Shown one piece after another: positions 1-5,451 of a stretch of 5,451 nt of DNA (positions are counted from its first letter, which is position 1; every line of letters starts with the position of its first letter). The stretch spans positions 1-5,451 of the forward strand of contig CALDJI010000057.1 of NCBI GenBank assembly GCA_937901805.1, given 5' to 3'. The notes under the pieces were generated by a model. The model had not been told where the DNA came from. It worked only from the letters and a program-made list of their open reading frames with translations, and ran no database searches. The translations under genes and the position numbers were made by a program. This DNA comes from an uncultured Clostridia bacterium (GTDB lineage Bacteria > Bacillota > Clostridia > Oscillospirales > Ruminococcaceae).

Positions 1-1
1 A

Positions 2-109
2 GACAGTGTGCATTTTGATGAAGATAAAGTTAATGAAAAATTTTTCGCAGAAATTGCACAAAAAGATTTGCCAAAAGATTTCTGCATTATAAACAGTTTA
101 AAGGACTAA
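2..109 (+). CDS. C-terminal end of an unidentified protein (5' end outside the window)
   Basis: An open frame runs from the window edge through 35 codons to a TAA at 107-109. The visible tail begins DSVHFDEDKVNEKFF and ends KDFCIINSLKD. It is hydrophilic, rich in Lys, Asp and Phe, and has no membrane segment or recognisable motif, so I cannot name the family. Of the three forward frames it is the one that stays open and ends just ahead of the next gene: the gap to the glycosyltransferase start at 141 is only 31 bases, with no terminator-like hairpin. That spacing and the shared strand suggest the two belong to one operon. Its A/T-rich composition matches the glycosyltransferase rather than the genes further right. 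Being a real gene end is likely; its function is unknown. Confidence 0.6.
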   Translation, partial: DSVHFDEDKVNEKFFAEIAQKDLPKDFCIINSLKD

Positions 110-120
110 ATTAAACATGT

Positions 121-138
121 GGAGAGATGGGGAGAGAT
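121..138 (+). promoter_or_regulatory. Duplicated Shine-Dalgarno site of the GT2 gene
   Basis: The 8-base element GGAGAGAT occurs twice, at 121-128 and 131-138, two bases apart. The second copy puts its GGAG core 6 bases before the ATG at 141 and is the working ribosome site. An in-frame ATG at 117 is closed by a TAA at 138-140, so 141 is the first usable start in this frame. The first copy could be a small duplication or simply a purine-rich leader. Confidence 0.6.
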
Positions 139-140
139 AA

Positions 141-863
141 ATGGATAATTTATACATAGTGATTCCAGCATATAATGAATCAGATAATATAGAAAAAACT
201 ACACAGGAATGGTATTCAATTGTTGAAAAGCATAATTGGAATGGAAAGTCAAGGCTGATCATTATTGACGATGGCAGTAAAGACCATACGTACGAAATAT
301 TACAGAACCTTTCTTCAAATATGCCTTTGTTAATACCAATAAAAAAGGAAAATGGGGGGCATGGCGATACTGTGTTATTTGGGTATAGATATGCTTTGAA
401 TAACGGAGCAGACTATATTTTTCAGACAGATTCAGATGGACAGACCAATCCGGCAGAATTTGAAAATTTTTGGCAGATGAGAAATGAATATGAAGCAATT
501 TTCGGATATAGAGTAAAAAGAGAAGATGGAAAGTTCAGATTATGGGTAGAAAAAATTTTATGTTTGATTTTAAAATTTCAATTTAAAGTATCCGTACCGG
601 ATGCAAATGCACCGTTTCGATTGATGAAAGAATCATATGTAAGACGATATATTGATATAATGCCGGAACATTATAATCTGCCAAATGTAATATTGACAGT
701 AATGGGAGCTTTTTATCAGGATCATGTAAGGTTTGAAGAAATTTCATTTAAGCCTAGACAGGGAGGGCATAATTCAATCAATGTTAAAAGGATTTTTAAA
801 ATAGGATATCAGGCATTGTTAGATTTTGCTGAAATCAAGAAAAACGCAGAAAAATTGATGTAA
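141..863 (+). CDS. Family 2 glycosyltransferase, DPM1/polyprenyl-phosphate-sugar synthase-like
   Basis: This 240-residue protein is a complete GT-A fold glycosyltransferase. Visible motifs in order are: the N-terminal nucleotide-binding strand IVIPAYNES (6-14); the DDGS motif (43-46) that contacts the nucleotide; NGGHGDTV (71-78); the metal-binding DSD triad within TDSDGQ (96-101); and PDANAPFRLM (153-162), in the place where DPM1-like enzymes carry a conserved D-x-x-x-x-F-R segment. Family knowledge: such enzymes move a hexose from a nucleotide sugar to a polyprenyl phosphate (or another acceptor) on the cytoplasmic face. There is no pair of C-terminal membrane helices as in GtrB-type members. 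The only hydrophobic stretch is about 134-146, so the protein is probably soluble or peripheral. Start chosen: ATG 141 with a good ribosome site and an in-frame stop directly before it. It follows the partial gene at 2-109 by 31 bases, likely in the same operon. G+C is about one third, lower than the genes to the right. The GT2 assignment is firm; the lipid-phosphate acceptor is inference. Confidence 0.92.
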   Translation: MDNLYIVIPAYNESDNIEKTTQEWYSIVEKHNWNGKSRLIIIDDGSKDHTYEILQNLSSNMPLLIPIKKENGGHGDTVLFGYRYALNNGADYIFQTDSDGQTNPAEFENFWQMRNEYEAIFGYRVKREDGKFRLWVEKILCLILKFQFKVSVPDANAPFRLMKESYVRRYIDIMPEHYNLPNVILTVMGAFYQDHVRFEEISFKPRQGGHNSINVKRIFKIGYQALLDFAEIKKNAEKLM

Positions 864-892
864 TGAAAGATAAATAGAGGTAGAAAGGATAA

Positions 893-934
893 GGGGATGT
901 CATATCAGTTAGACATCCCCCGTTGTATTATTTT
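893..934. terminator. Probable bidirectional terminator between convergent genes
   Basis: A perfect 9-bp inverted repeat pairs GGGGATGTC (893-901) with GACATCCCC (912-920) across a 10-base loop. On the plus strand it is followed by a T-rich run ending in TTTT at 931-934, so it would stop the glycosyltransferase transcript 30 bases after its TAA. On the minus strand the following bases (complement of 892 downwards) are only moderately T-rich, so termination of the ugd transcript is less certain. The hairpin lies 7 bases beyond the ugd stop codon. Its place between two converging genes fits a shared terminator. No other element is visible in the 64-base gap. Confidence 0.8.
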
Positions 935-2214
935 CCAATGCCCTCATATAAAATATGATGAGATTCAAAATCGTTTGTTTGAAGACAGTTTCTTCCATCT
1001 AAAATGATGGGGGTTTTCATAGACAGGAAATCTGCGGCTTTTAATGCTTTTACTTCAGGCCATTCTGTAAAAATAAAGCAAATATCAGCACCAGAAAGGG
1101 TATCAGGGATAGAGCTGCAATAGGTAATATTGCCACTGACATGTTTTTTGAAGTTTTCTATGCCAACAGGATCCCATGCGCGGACTTTTGCACCATCGTC
1201 CAGCAAGATTGGGATATTGACAAGAGAAGGAGCCTCTCGCAAATCATCAGTGCCTGGCTTGAATGTTAATCCTAAAACAGCAACATTTAAGCCAGCTAAG
1301 TCAGGATAATATTTTCTGGCTTTTTTTAATAATTTGAGTTTTTGCTGCTCATTTACTTCGATAGCAGCTTTAACGGTTTTTAATTCTACATCATTGTAAG
1401 AAGCAACCCAGCTTAAGGCTTTTGTATCCTTGGGAAAGCAGGAGCCGCCATAACCGATTCCGGCATGGAGAAATTTATTTCCAATACGGGGATCATACCC
1501 CATTCCGGCGGAAACATCTTCAACGTTAGCACCGACAATTTCGCAGAGGTTTGCGATTTCGTTGATGTATGAGATTTTCAGGGCGAGAAAGTCGTTAGAG
1601 GCATATTTGATCATTTCAGCGCTTCGGCGGTTTGTAATAAGAAGAGGTGTATCAGGGAAACCGGCATAAACCTGCCGCAGCATTTTTTCACTGAATTCAT
1701 CTTCAACACCGACAACAATTCTGCTTGCGTGGAGAGTGTCATGTACGGCAGTACCCTGTGATAAAAATTCTGGATTGGATGCAACACTTATTTGCACAGG
1801 GTGTTTTAGGGTACTGCGGATCATTTGCTCTATTTTATCATTTGTACCAATCGGAACAGTGGATTTGACGACAATAACACAATCATGTTCCACTGTTTCT
1901 GCAATCTGGGAAGCAACCTGATATACATAAGAAAGATTGGCTGAACCGTCTTTCTTTTCTGGAGTTCCAACTCCAATAAAAATAACGTCTGCATTTTGGT
2001 AGGCAGATATGTAATCGGTCGTATAAGTAAGGCGTGTACGGTTTTTATCCATCAATTTCTCAAGACCGGGTTCATAAATGGGGCTGTGACCCTGCTGCAT
2101 AGCAGAAATTTTGTCAGTATCGACATCGACACAGGTAACATGGTGACCGGATTCTGCCAGGCATACCCCGGTAACAAGACCTACATATCCGGTGCCTGCA
2201 ATTGAGATATTCAT
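928..2214 (-). CDS. ugd: UDP-glucose 6-dehydrogenase
   Basis: This cytoplasmic enzyme oxidises UDP-glucose twice, using two NAD+, to give UDP-glucuronate, the precursor of acidic surface glycans. At 428 residues it has the normal family length. The N-terminal Rossmann fold shows GTGYVGL (7-13, the GxGxxG dinucleotide loop) and an acidic residue at D30 in VDVD suited to NAD+. KSTVPIGT (117-124) and NPEFL (147-151, catalytic-type E149) follow. The central helix carries K203 and N207 in EMIKYASNDFLALK. The catalytic cysteine is C259 in GGSCFPKD (256-263), with D263 after it. The C-terminal UDP-binding domain contains LGLTFKPGTDDLR. All residues expected of an active enzyme are present, and I see no break. 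Start: ATG at 2214 with AAGGAGA at 2230-2224, 9 bases away. It stands alone on the minus strand, converging on the GT2 gene and divergent from the membrane-protein operon. Ugd also resembles UDP-ManNAc dehydrogenase, but the GGSCFPKD and NPEFL forms and overall pattern favour UDP-glucose. Confidence 0.96.
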   Translation of the reverse strand: MNISIAGTGYVGLVTGVCLAESGHHVTCVDVDTDKISAMQQGHSPIYEPGLEKLMDKNRTRLTYTTDYISAYQNADVIFIGVGTPEKKDGSANLSYVYQVASQIAETVEHDCVIVVKSTVPIGTNDKIEQMIRSTLKHPVQISVASNPEFLSQGTAVHDTLHASRIVVGVEDEFSEKMLRQVYAGFPDTPLLITNRRSAEMIKYASNDFLALKISYINEIANLCEIVGANVEDVSAGMGYDPRIGNKFLHAGIGYGGSCFPKDTKALSWVASYNDVELKTVKAAIEVNEQQKLKLLKKARKYYPDLAGLNVAVLGLTFKPGTDDLREAPSLVNIPILLDDGAKVRAWDPVGIENFKKHVSGNITYCSSIPDTLSGADICFIFTEWPEVKALKAADFLSMKTPIILDGRNCLQTNDFESHHILYEGIGK

Positions 2215-2259
2215 TTTTTGAGTTCTCCTTTTATTTGTTGTACATATTTATCATAATCC

Positions 2260-2288
2260 AGTATAGAGGGTTTTCAATAAGATGTCAA
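2260..2288 (-). promoter_or_regulatory. Promoter of ugd (sigma-A type)
   Basis: Read on the minus strand, a perfect -35 box TTGACA (2288-2283) is followed after exactly 17 bases by a -10 box TATACT (2265-2260), one mismatch from consensus. Transcription should begin near 2253, giving a leader of about 40 bases before the ATG at 2214. The -35 box lies in the left copy of the direct repeat at 2283-2324. This is seen in the sequence only. Confidence 0.75.
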
Positions 2289-2324
2289 AATTTTTTGCCG
2301 TTGTCAAATTAAAAATTTTGCCGT
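2283..2324 (+). repeat. Imperfect tandem direct repeat between the divergent promoters
   Basis: Two adjoining copies begin TGTCAAA and end ATTTTTTGCCGT or AAATTTTGCCGT: copy A at 2283-2301 (19 bases) and copy B at 2302-2324 (23 bases, with four extra A/T bases inside). Copy A contains the ugd -35 box. Copy B overlaps the plus-strand -35 box and ends at the first base of its -10 box. Such placement would suit a regulator that controls both directions. It could also arise by chance in an A/T-rich spacer, because much of the similarity is in A and T runs. Confidence 0.5.
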
Positions 2325-2329
2325 ATGAT
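2301..2329 (+). promoter_or_regulatory. Promoter of the membrane-protein operon (sigma-A type)
   Basis: A -35 box TTGTCA (2301-2306, one mismatch) and a -10 box TATGAT (2324-2329, one mismatch) are separated by exactly 17 bases. Transcription should start near 2336, leaving a short leader of about 24 bases that carries the ribosome site AAAGGA (2344-2349) ahead of the ATG at 2360. The -35 boxes of this promoter and the ugd promoter are back to back with 12 bases between them, so a protein bound there could affect both. Confidence 0.65.
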
Positions 2330-2359
2330 AAAAGATATTGAATAAAGGATGTAAAAAAC

Positions 2360-3838
2360 ATGAAATCTTGGATAAAGAAAATTCTTTTAGCAGATCAGAA
2401 AAAAATTGCGGGAATATTGATTGGTGTTTTTATAATAGGATTAATTCCGATTTTATACCTCTCCGGATATGTGCATGCAACCGGAGATGATTATGGGTAC
2501 GGCTACAGGGCAAGGGAAGCATGGCTATCATCTCGTTCTGTGTGGGAGACTTTAAAGGCGGCGGGAAATACAGTGGCTGCATATTGGAACGGCTGGCAGG
2601 GAACCTGGTTTACAATTTTTTTAATGGCATTACAGCCGGAAGTATTCTGGAATAACGGATATTGGATCGTTCCGTGGATTATGCTGGGAATCACAATTTT
2701 GACAACAAGTGTGTTGACACATTATATTTTGCTGGAAAAAATGCATTTGGGAAGATCAACATGGATTTGCGCGGATATTTTAGTATTAACAGCAATGATT
2801 CAGTATTTTCCATCGACCAAATCAGGGATTTTCTGGTATAATGGCTGTGTGCATTATATCGTGCCTTATGGGCTTGCGGTGCTTGCTGTGTGGTCGTGCG
2901 GAAAATTTATGGATACGGCGCGAAAACGTTATTGGATCTGGGCATTGATTTGTATGACTTTTTTGGGAGGATCCAGTTATCTGGCGCCGCTCTTTGTTTT
3001 TATTATACTGTTTTATTTAATGATTTTTTATGGAAGGGAAAAGCGTCATATTTTTTGGCTTCTGATACCGGCAGGAGCAGAATTGTGCGGATTGGTGGTA
3101 AGTTATCTGGCTCCGGGGAATCAGGTGCGCGGGGGAGAAGAATTCGGAATCCATGGAATGCTTATCATTCAGACAATATTAAAGTGTTTTTCGGAAGGAT
3201 TTATGACAATAGGAGAATACATAAGGACAAAGCCTTTGATTTTTCTGCTTTATTTGGTAATTGGATTGTTGGTGTATGAAGACTTTCGAAAAAAAGAATT
3301 AAACATTCGCTTTCCAGTACCGATTATCGTAATTGCACTGATGTATTGCCTGTATTGTGCGATGTTTGCCCCAGGCTTATATGCAAGAGTTGAACTTTCA
3401 GGAGGAGTTCCCAATATGATATATCAGGTATTTCTTCTGACATTTCTTTTGAGTGTAATATATGCTGCAGGATTTGCTGCTGAAAAAAAGAAAAAAGATT
3501 TTGATGAGAGGAAATTCCGTACAGCCTCTTTGGCTGCCATCATAGTTGTCTGTGCTTGTATTTATCCGTTGAAAGGAACATTGAAGGATACGACATTTTA
3601 TGAATGTTATGACTACATTGCATCGGGACAAGCGCAGGACTATAAAAAGCAAATGACAGAACGGTTGGAGATTTTGAGAGATCAGAGTGTGAAAGAAGTT
3701 GAATTGCCTGCGATGAATTCAGATCAGGGACCGCTCATGCATATGGAGGTATTGGAGGATCCCGAAGGATGGACGAATATGGTTGCATGTCAGTTCTTTC
3801 AGAAAGAGCGGGTGGTGCAGGTGCCGAGAAAAGAGTGA
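2360..3838 (+). CDS. DUF6056-like polytopic membrane protein, possible GT-C-type glycosyltransferase
   Basis: This 492-residue protein has about ten predicted membrane segments. They are roughly 16-36, 102-124, 135-150, 166-183, 192-222, 231-250, two between about 285 and 340, 352-375 and 388-404. A polar C-terminal tail of about 88 residues follows, probably outside the cell. After the first helix comes a likely external loop with the acidic pair D43-D44 in ATGDDYGYG, then YWNGWQGTWF (75-84) and LQPEVF (91-96). FWYNGCVHYIVPY (158-170) and APGNQVR (251-257) follow. I associate this set with the DUF6056 family of Firmicutes, whose biochemical role is not established to my knowledge. An acidic residue in the first external loop of a many-helix protein resembles GT-C glycosyltransferases that use lipid-linked sugars, but this is inference. 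Lys-rich loop 379-384 fits the inside of the membrane. ATG 2360 has AAAGGA 10 bases upstream. The gene leads an operon: the next starts 6 bases after its TGA and in the same reading frame. Confidence 0.82.
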   Translation: MKSWIKKILLADQKKIAGILIGVFIIGLIPILYLSGYVHATGDDYGYGYRAREAWLSSRSVWETLKAAGNTVAAYWNGWQGTWFTIFLMALQPEVFWNNGYWIVPWIMLGITILTTSVLTHYILLEKMHLGRSTWICADILVLTAMIQYFPSTKSGIFWYNGCVHYIVPYGLAVLAVWSCGKFMDTARKRYWIWALICMTFLGGSSYLAPLFVFIILFYLMIFYGREKRHIFWLLIPAGAELCGLVVSYLAPGNQVRGGEEFGIHGMLIIQTILKCFSEGFMTIGEYIRTKPLIFLLYLVIGLLVYEDFRKKELNIRFPVPIIVIALMYCLYCAMFAPGLYARVELSGGVPNMIYQVFLLTFLLSVIYAAGFAAEKKKKDFDERKFRTASLAAIIVVCACIYPLKGTLKDTTFYECYDYIASGQAQDYKKQMTERLEILRDQSVKEVELPAMNSDQGPLMHMEVLEDPEGWTNMVACQFFQKERVVQVPRKE

Positions 3839-3844
3839 ATAAGG

Positions 3845-5407
3845 ATGAAAAAAGTTAAGATTCTGTACTGTGGAATAGCAGGCATATTTACAGCCATTGC
3901 AGGATTTCTGTTTATAATATCTGTTTTTCGACATTGCGAAACAGAAATTCATGTATCGGAAGGGGCAAAATCTATTGTAGCCCATACGCCATATCTTTAT
4001 GTTGGTATAGCTGTTATAATATTGGCGCTGGCTATTTGGGGATGCAAGTTTTTTGAAAAGATTTTCCAGATGTCTGTAAAACCAGAAAAAGCGAGCAGGT
4101 GGATATTTGCCGGAGGATTTATGATGATCCTGGCAGAAGGCTTGTTTTGGATTTTATTTTATGACAGCATTCCTGTCCTCGATCAAATGGATGTTTATAG
4201 GGAAGCACAACGAATTGCAGGGATAAAGGGGATAGAGACTGATCCGATGTATCTGATGCAGTTTACGCGTAACAGGGGCATTACACTAGTCGTGGCTATG
4301 CTGATTAGAACATTTGGAGATTCTTTTTTACCGTTTCGCTTTTTGAATCTGGCAGCGGTACTTTTGATTTATGTCAGTATTTGTCTGTCAGTTAAGGAGA
4401 TATATCAAAATCGAATTATATCCGCGATGAGCTGCATTTGGATGGTGTTTTTTTATCCGTTGATCGAATATGTATCATTTTTATATGGAACACTGTTATC
4501 GATTGCATTTGCGTCTTTGGGAATTTACGGTGTAATAAAACTGATTCATAATGAAAAGCTGCGATATGGATTCCTTTCTGTCATTGCATTTTCAATTGGA
4601 ATTTTGATGCATCAGTCTGCGGCAATTGCATTGATGGCAGCATTTATTTATATGTTTTTTAATATAAAAAGCAGGAAAAGCGCATTGCGGATAGGAATGA
4701 GTTTTGTTTTGTGTCTGGGAATGATAGTTGGAATTCAAAAAACAGTGGACAGTACTTATCTTTATATTTCTGGGACAGATGAGGGAACGCCAATGCCGTT
4801 AACCTGTACAATATATATGGGGTTGACGGCTGAGAACGGTGTGGCAGGTCCGGGGAGTCAGGATGGTTCTCAGGGAGTTATTTTTGCGGAAAATAGCTAT
4901 GATAAGGATGCGACAAACAAAGATGCGCTGAAGCGTATTGGAATTGTGCTGGAAGAATATTTTTCAGGAGAAAGAGATTGGCGGTTTTTTGAGGAAAAGA
5001 TTGAATATCAGTGGTTGGATCCGACATTTGGTGCCAGAAAAATTACAAGGCTGAATGATACGGAAAATGGCGCCCCACTGAATTCTCAGGCATTTACTGC
5101 ATTTTACAACAGCGGGATTCGTGATATAATATTCAAAATATCAGTGGGAATTATGATAGCGGTTTATGCAGCATCATTTCTTGCAGGTATTCAGATGTTA
5201 AGAAGACCGGAGAAACATGAGGCACTGATATTGCCGCAGCTCTATGTAATTGGAGGCTTTTTGTTTCAGTTGATGTGGGAATCCTTGTCAAGATATTGCC
5301 TGGGATATTATATCTGGCTATTCCCGGGAGCAATGGGGGCAGTTTATACGGCATATAAATTTGTTTCAAGAAAAGTGGAAATAAAATTGATGCGTTATAC
5401 TGGCTGA
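3845..5407 (+). CDS. Polytopic membrane protein, probable GT-C/GT39-like glycosyltransferase
   Basis: This 520-residue protein has roughly 12-13 hydrophobic segments: about ten before residue 300 (clear ones at 7-28, 49-67, 86-106, 168-183, 210-232 and 242-298) and three after 429. Between them lies a large polar region of about 125 residues (300-425), probably external. After the third helix, FYDSIPVLDQMDVYREA (105-121) carries acidic residues D107, D113 and D116, then MQFTRNRG (138-145). Near the C terminus comes WESLSRYCLGYY (478-489). This D-x-x-P-x-x-D-Q loop, the following R/N-rich segment and a late E-x-x-SRY resemble a Firmicutes family of putative membrane glycosyltransferases (often called GT39-like) that would take a sugar from polyprenyl phosphate outside the membrane. 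Activity and acceptor are inference. ATG 3845 has AAGAG at 3831-3835 as a weak ribosome site inside the end of the preceding gene. AAGG also abuts the ATG but is too close to serve. Translational coupling to the 492-residue protein is likely. Confidence 0.78.
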   Translation: MKKVKILYCGIAGIFTAIAGFLFIISVFRHCETEIHVSEGAKSIVAHTPYLYVGIAVIILALAIWGCKFFEKIFQMSVKPEKASRWIFAGGFMMILAEGLFWILFYDSIPVLDQMDVYREAQRIAGIKGIETDPMYLMQFTRNRGITLVVAMLIRTFGDSFLPFRFLNLAAVLLIYVSICLSVKEIYQNRIISAMSCIWMVFFYPLIEYVSFLYGTLLSIAFASLGIYGVIKLIHNEKLRYGFLSVIAFSIGILMHQSAAIALMAAFIYMFFNIKSRKSALRIGMSFVLCLGMIVGIQKTVDSTYLYISGTDEGTPMPLTCTIYMGLTAENGVAGPGSQDGSQGVIFAENSYDKDATNKDALKRIGIVLEEYFSGERDWRFFEEKIEYQWLDPTFGARKITRLNDTENGAPLNSQAFTAFYNSGIRDIIFKISVGIMIAVYAASFLAGIQMLRRPEKHEALILPQLYVIGGFLFQLMWESLSRYCLGYYIWLFPGAMGAVYTAYKFVSRKVEIKLMRYTG

Positions 5408-5440
5408 TACATGAAAATAGAAAAAATGAAGAGGCAAAAA

Positions 5441-5451
5441 ATGAGGGATAA
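5441..5451 (+). CDS. Probable first codons of the next operon gene (truncated by window end)
   Basis: After the stop at 5405-5407, a frame stays open to the window edge and contains in-frame ATGs at 5411, 5426 and 5441. Only 5441 has a good ribosome site, GAAGAGG at 5428-5434 with a 6-base spacer, so I place the start there; the visible product is only MRD. If 5411 were used the product would begin MKIEKMKRQKMRD, but no Shine-Dalgarno site precedes it. The short gap of 33 bases without a hairpin suggests it is the third gene of the operon that starts at 2360. No function can be read from so few codons. Confidence 0.5.

Noticed and set aside
117..140. ATG at 117 as an earlier start for the GT2 gene
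   Set aside because: It is in frame but meets a TAA at 138-140 after seven codons, so it cannot extend the protein; a tiny leader peptide is possible but unsupported.
262..498. Minus-strand 78-codon open frame opposite the GT2 gene
   Set aside because: It overlaps the region encoding the DDGS and DSD motifs, and its own product shows no family features.
1736..2205. Two plus-strand open frames (61 and 69 codons) opposite ugd
   Set aside because: They are antisense to a clearly conserved enzyme and have no recognisable domains; they are frame shadows.
2215..2359. Riboswitch or structured leader RNA in the divergent region
   Set aside because: Predicted leaders are only about 40 and 24 bases, with no strong hairpin, leaving no room for a riboswitch.
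2890..3279. 129-codon open frame on the plus strand inside the 492-residue membrane protein gene
   Set aside because: It lies wholly within the larger gene in another frame, its product is an unpatterned Gly/Arg-rich sequence, and I see no good ribosome site or known motif.
3483..3497. A-rich run (seven A, G, six A) that might cause a frameshift or slippage
   Set aside because: It encodes a Lys-rich cytoplasmic loop expected by the positive-inside rule, and the frame continues normally to the stop at 3838.
3398..3985. Minus-strand open frames of 84 and 88 codons at the junction of the two membrane-protein genes
   Set aside because: Both are antisense to genes with coherent membrane topology, with Cys/Tyr/His-rich products typical of reverse-frame translation.
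5151..5369. Minus-strand 72-codon open frame near the end of the 520-residue gene
   Set aside because: It lies opposite the C-terminal membrane helices and shows no motif; it is a shadow.

Overview
The window looks like part of a cell-surface glycan (polysaccharide, teichoic-acid or glycoprotein) locus from a low-G+C Gram-positive bacterium. A gut clostridium of the Lachnospiraceae type is the best guess. The grounds are A/T-rich codon use, strong purine-rich Shine-Dalgarno sites, and the resemblance of the two membrane proteins to families I associate with that group. This placement is inference; no rRNA or other marker gene is present.

Layout. (1) Positions 1-863, plus strand: the last 35 codons of an unidentified gene, then a complete family 2 glycosyltransferase of the DPM1/polyprenyl-phosphate-sugar synthase type. 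(2) Positions 864-927: a short convergent gap with a 9-bp perfect hairpin that can end both converging transcripts. (3) Positions 928-2214, minus strand: a complete UDP-glucose 6-dehydrogenase (ugd) with all expected catalytic residues. (4) Positions 2215-2359: a divergent promoter region with good sigma-A-type promoters facing each way. An imperfect direct repeat covers both -35 boxes. (5) Positions 2360-5407, plus strand: two tightly linked polytopic membrane proteins of 492 and 520 residues. The first resembles the DUF6056 family and the second a GT-C-like membrane glycosyltransferase family. (6) Positions 5411-5451: the probable beginning of a further gene in the same operon.

How the genes may work together (inference). 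The GT2 enzyme would load a sugar from a nucleotide donor onto polyprenyl phosphate on the cytoplasmic side. GT-C-type membrane proteins use such lipid-linked sugars outside the membrane, so the 520-residue protein, and perhaps the 492-residue one, could be the transferase(s). Ugd supplies UDP-glucuronate for an acidic glycan. The three pieces are separate transcription units, so a shared pathway is plausible but not shown by the sequence.

The left part (1-863) is visibly more A/T-rich (about one third G+C in the lines I counted) than the rest (about 40% or slightly more). The change falls at or near the convergent terminator, as expected in mosaic surface-glycan loci. I see no mobile element, CRISPR array, tRNA or rRNA. 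No gene-free stretch exceeds 150 bases. I did not find convincing evidence of a wholly new system; the least described parts are the two membrane proteins.
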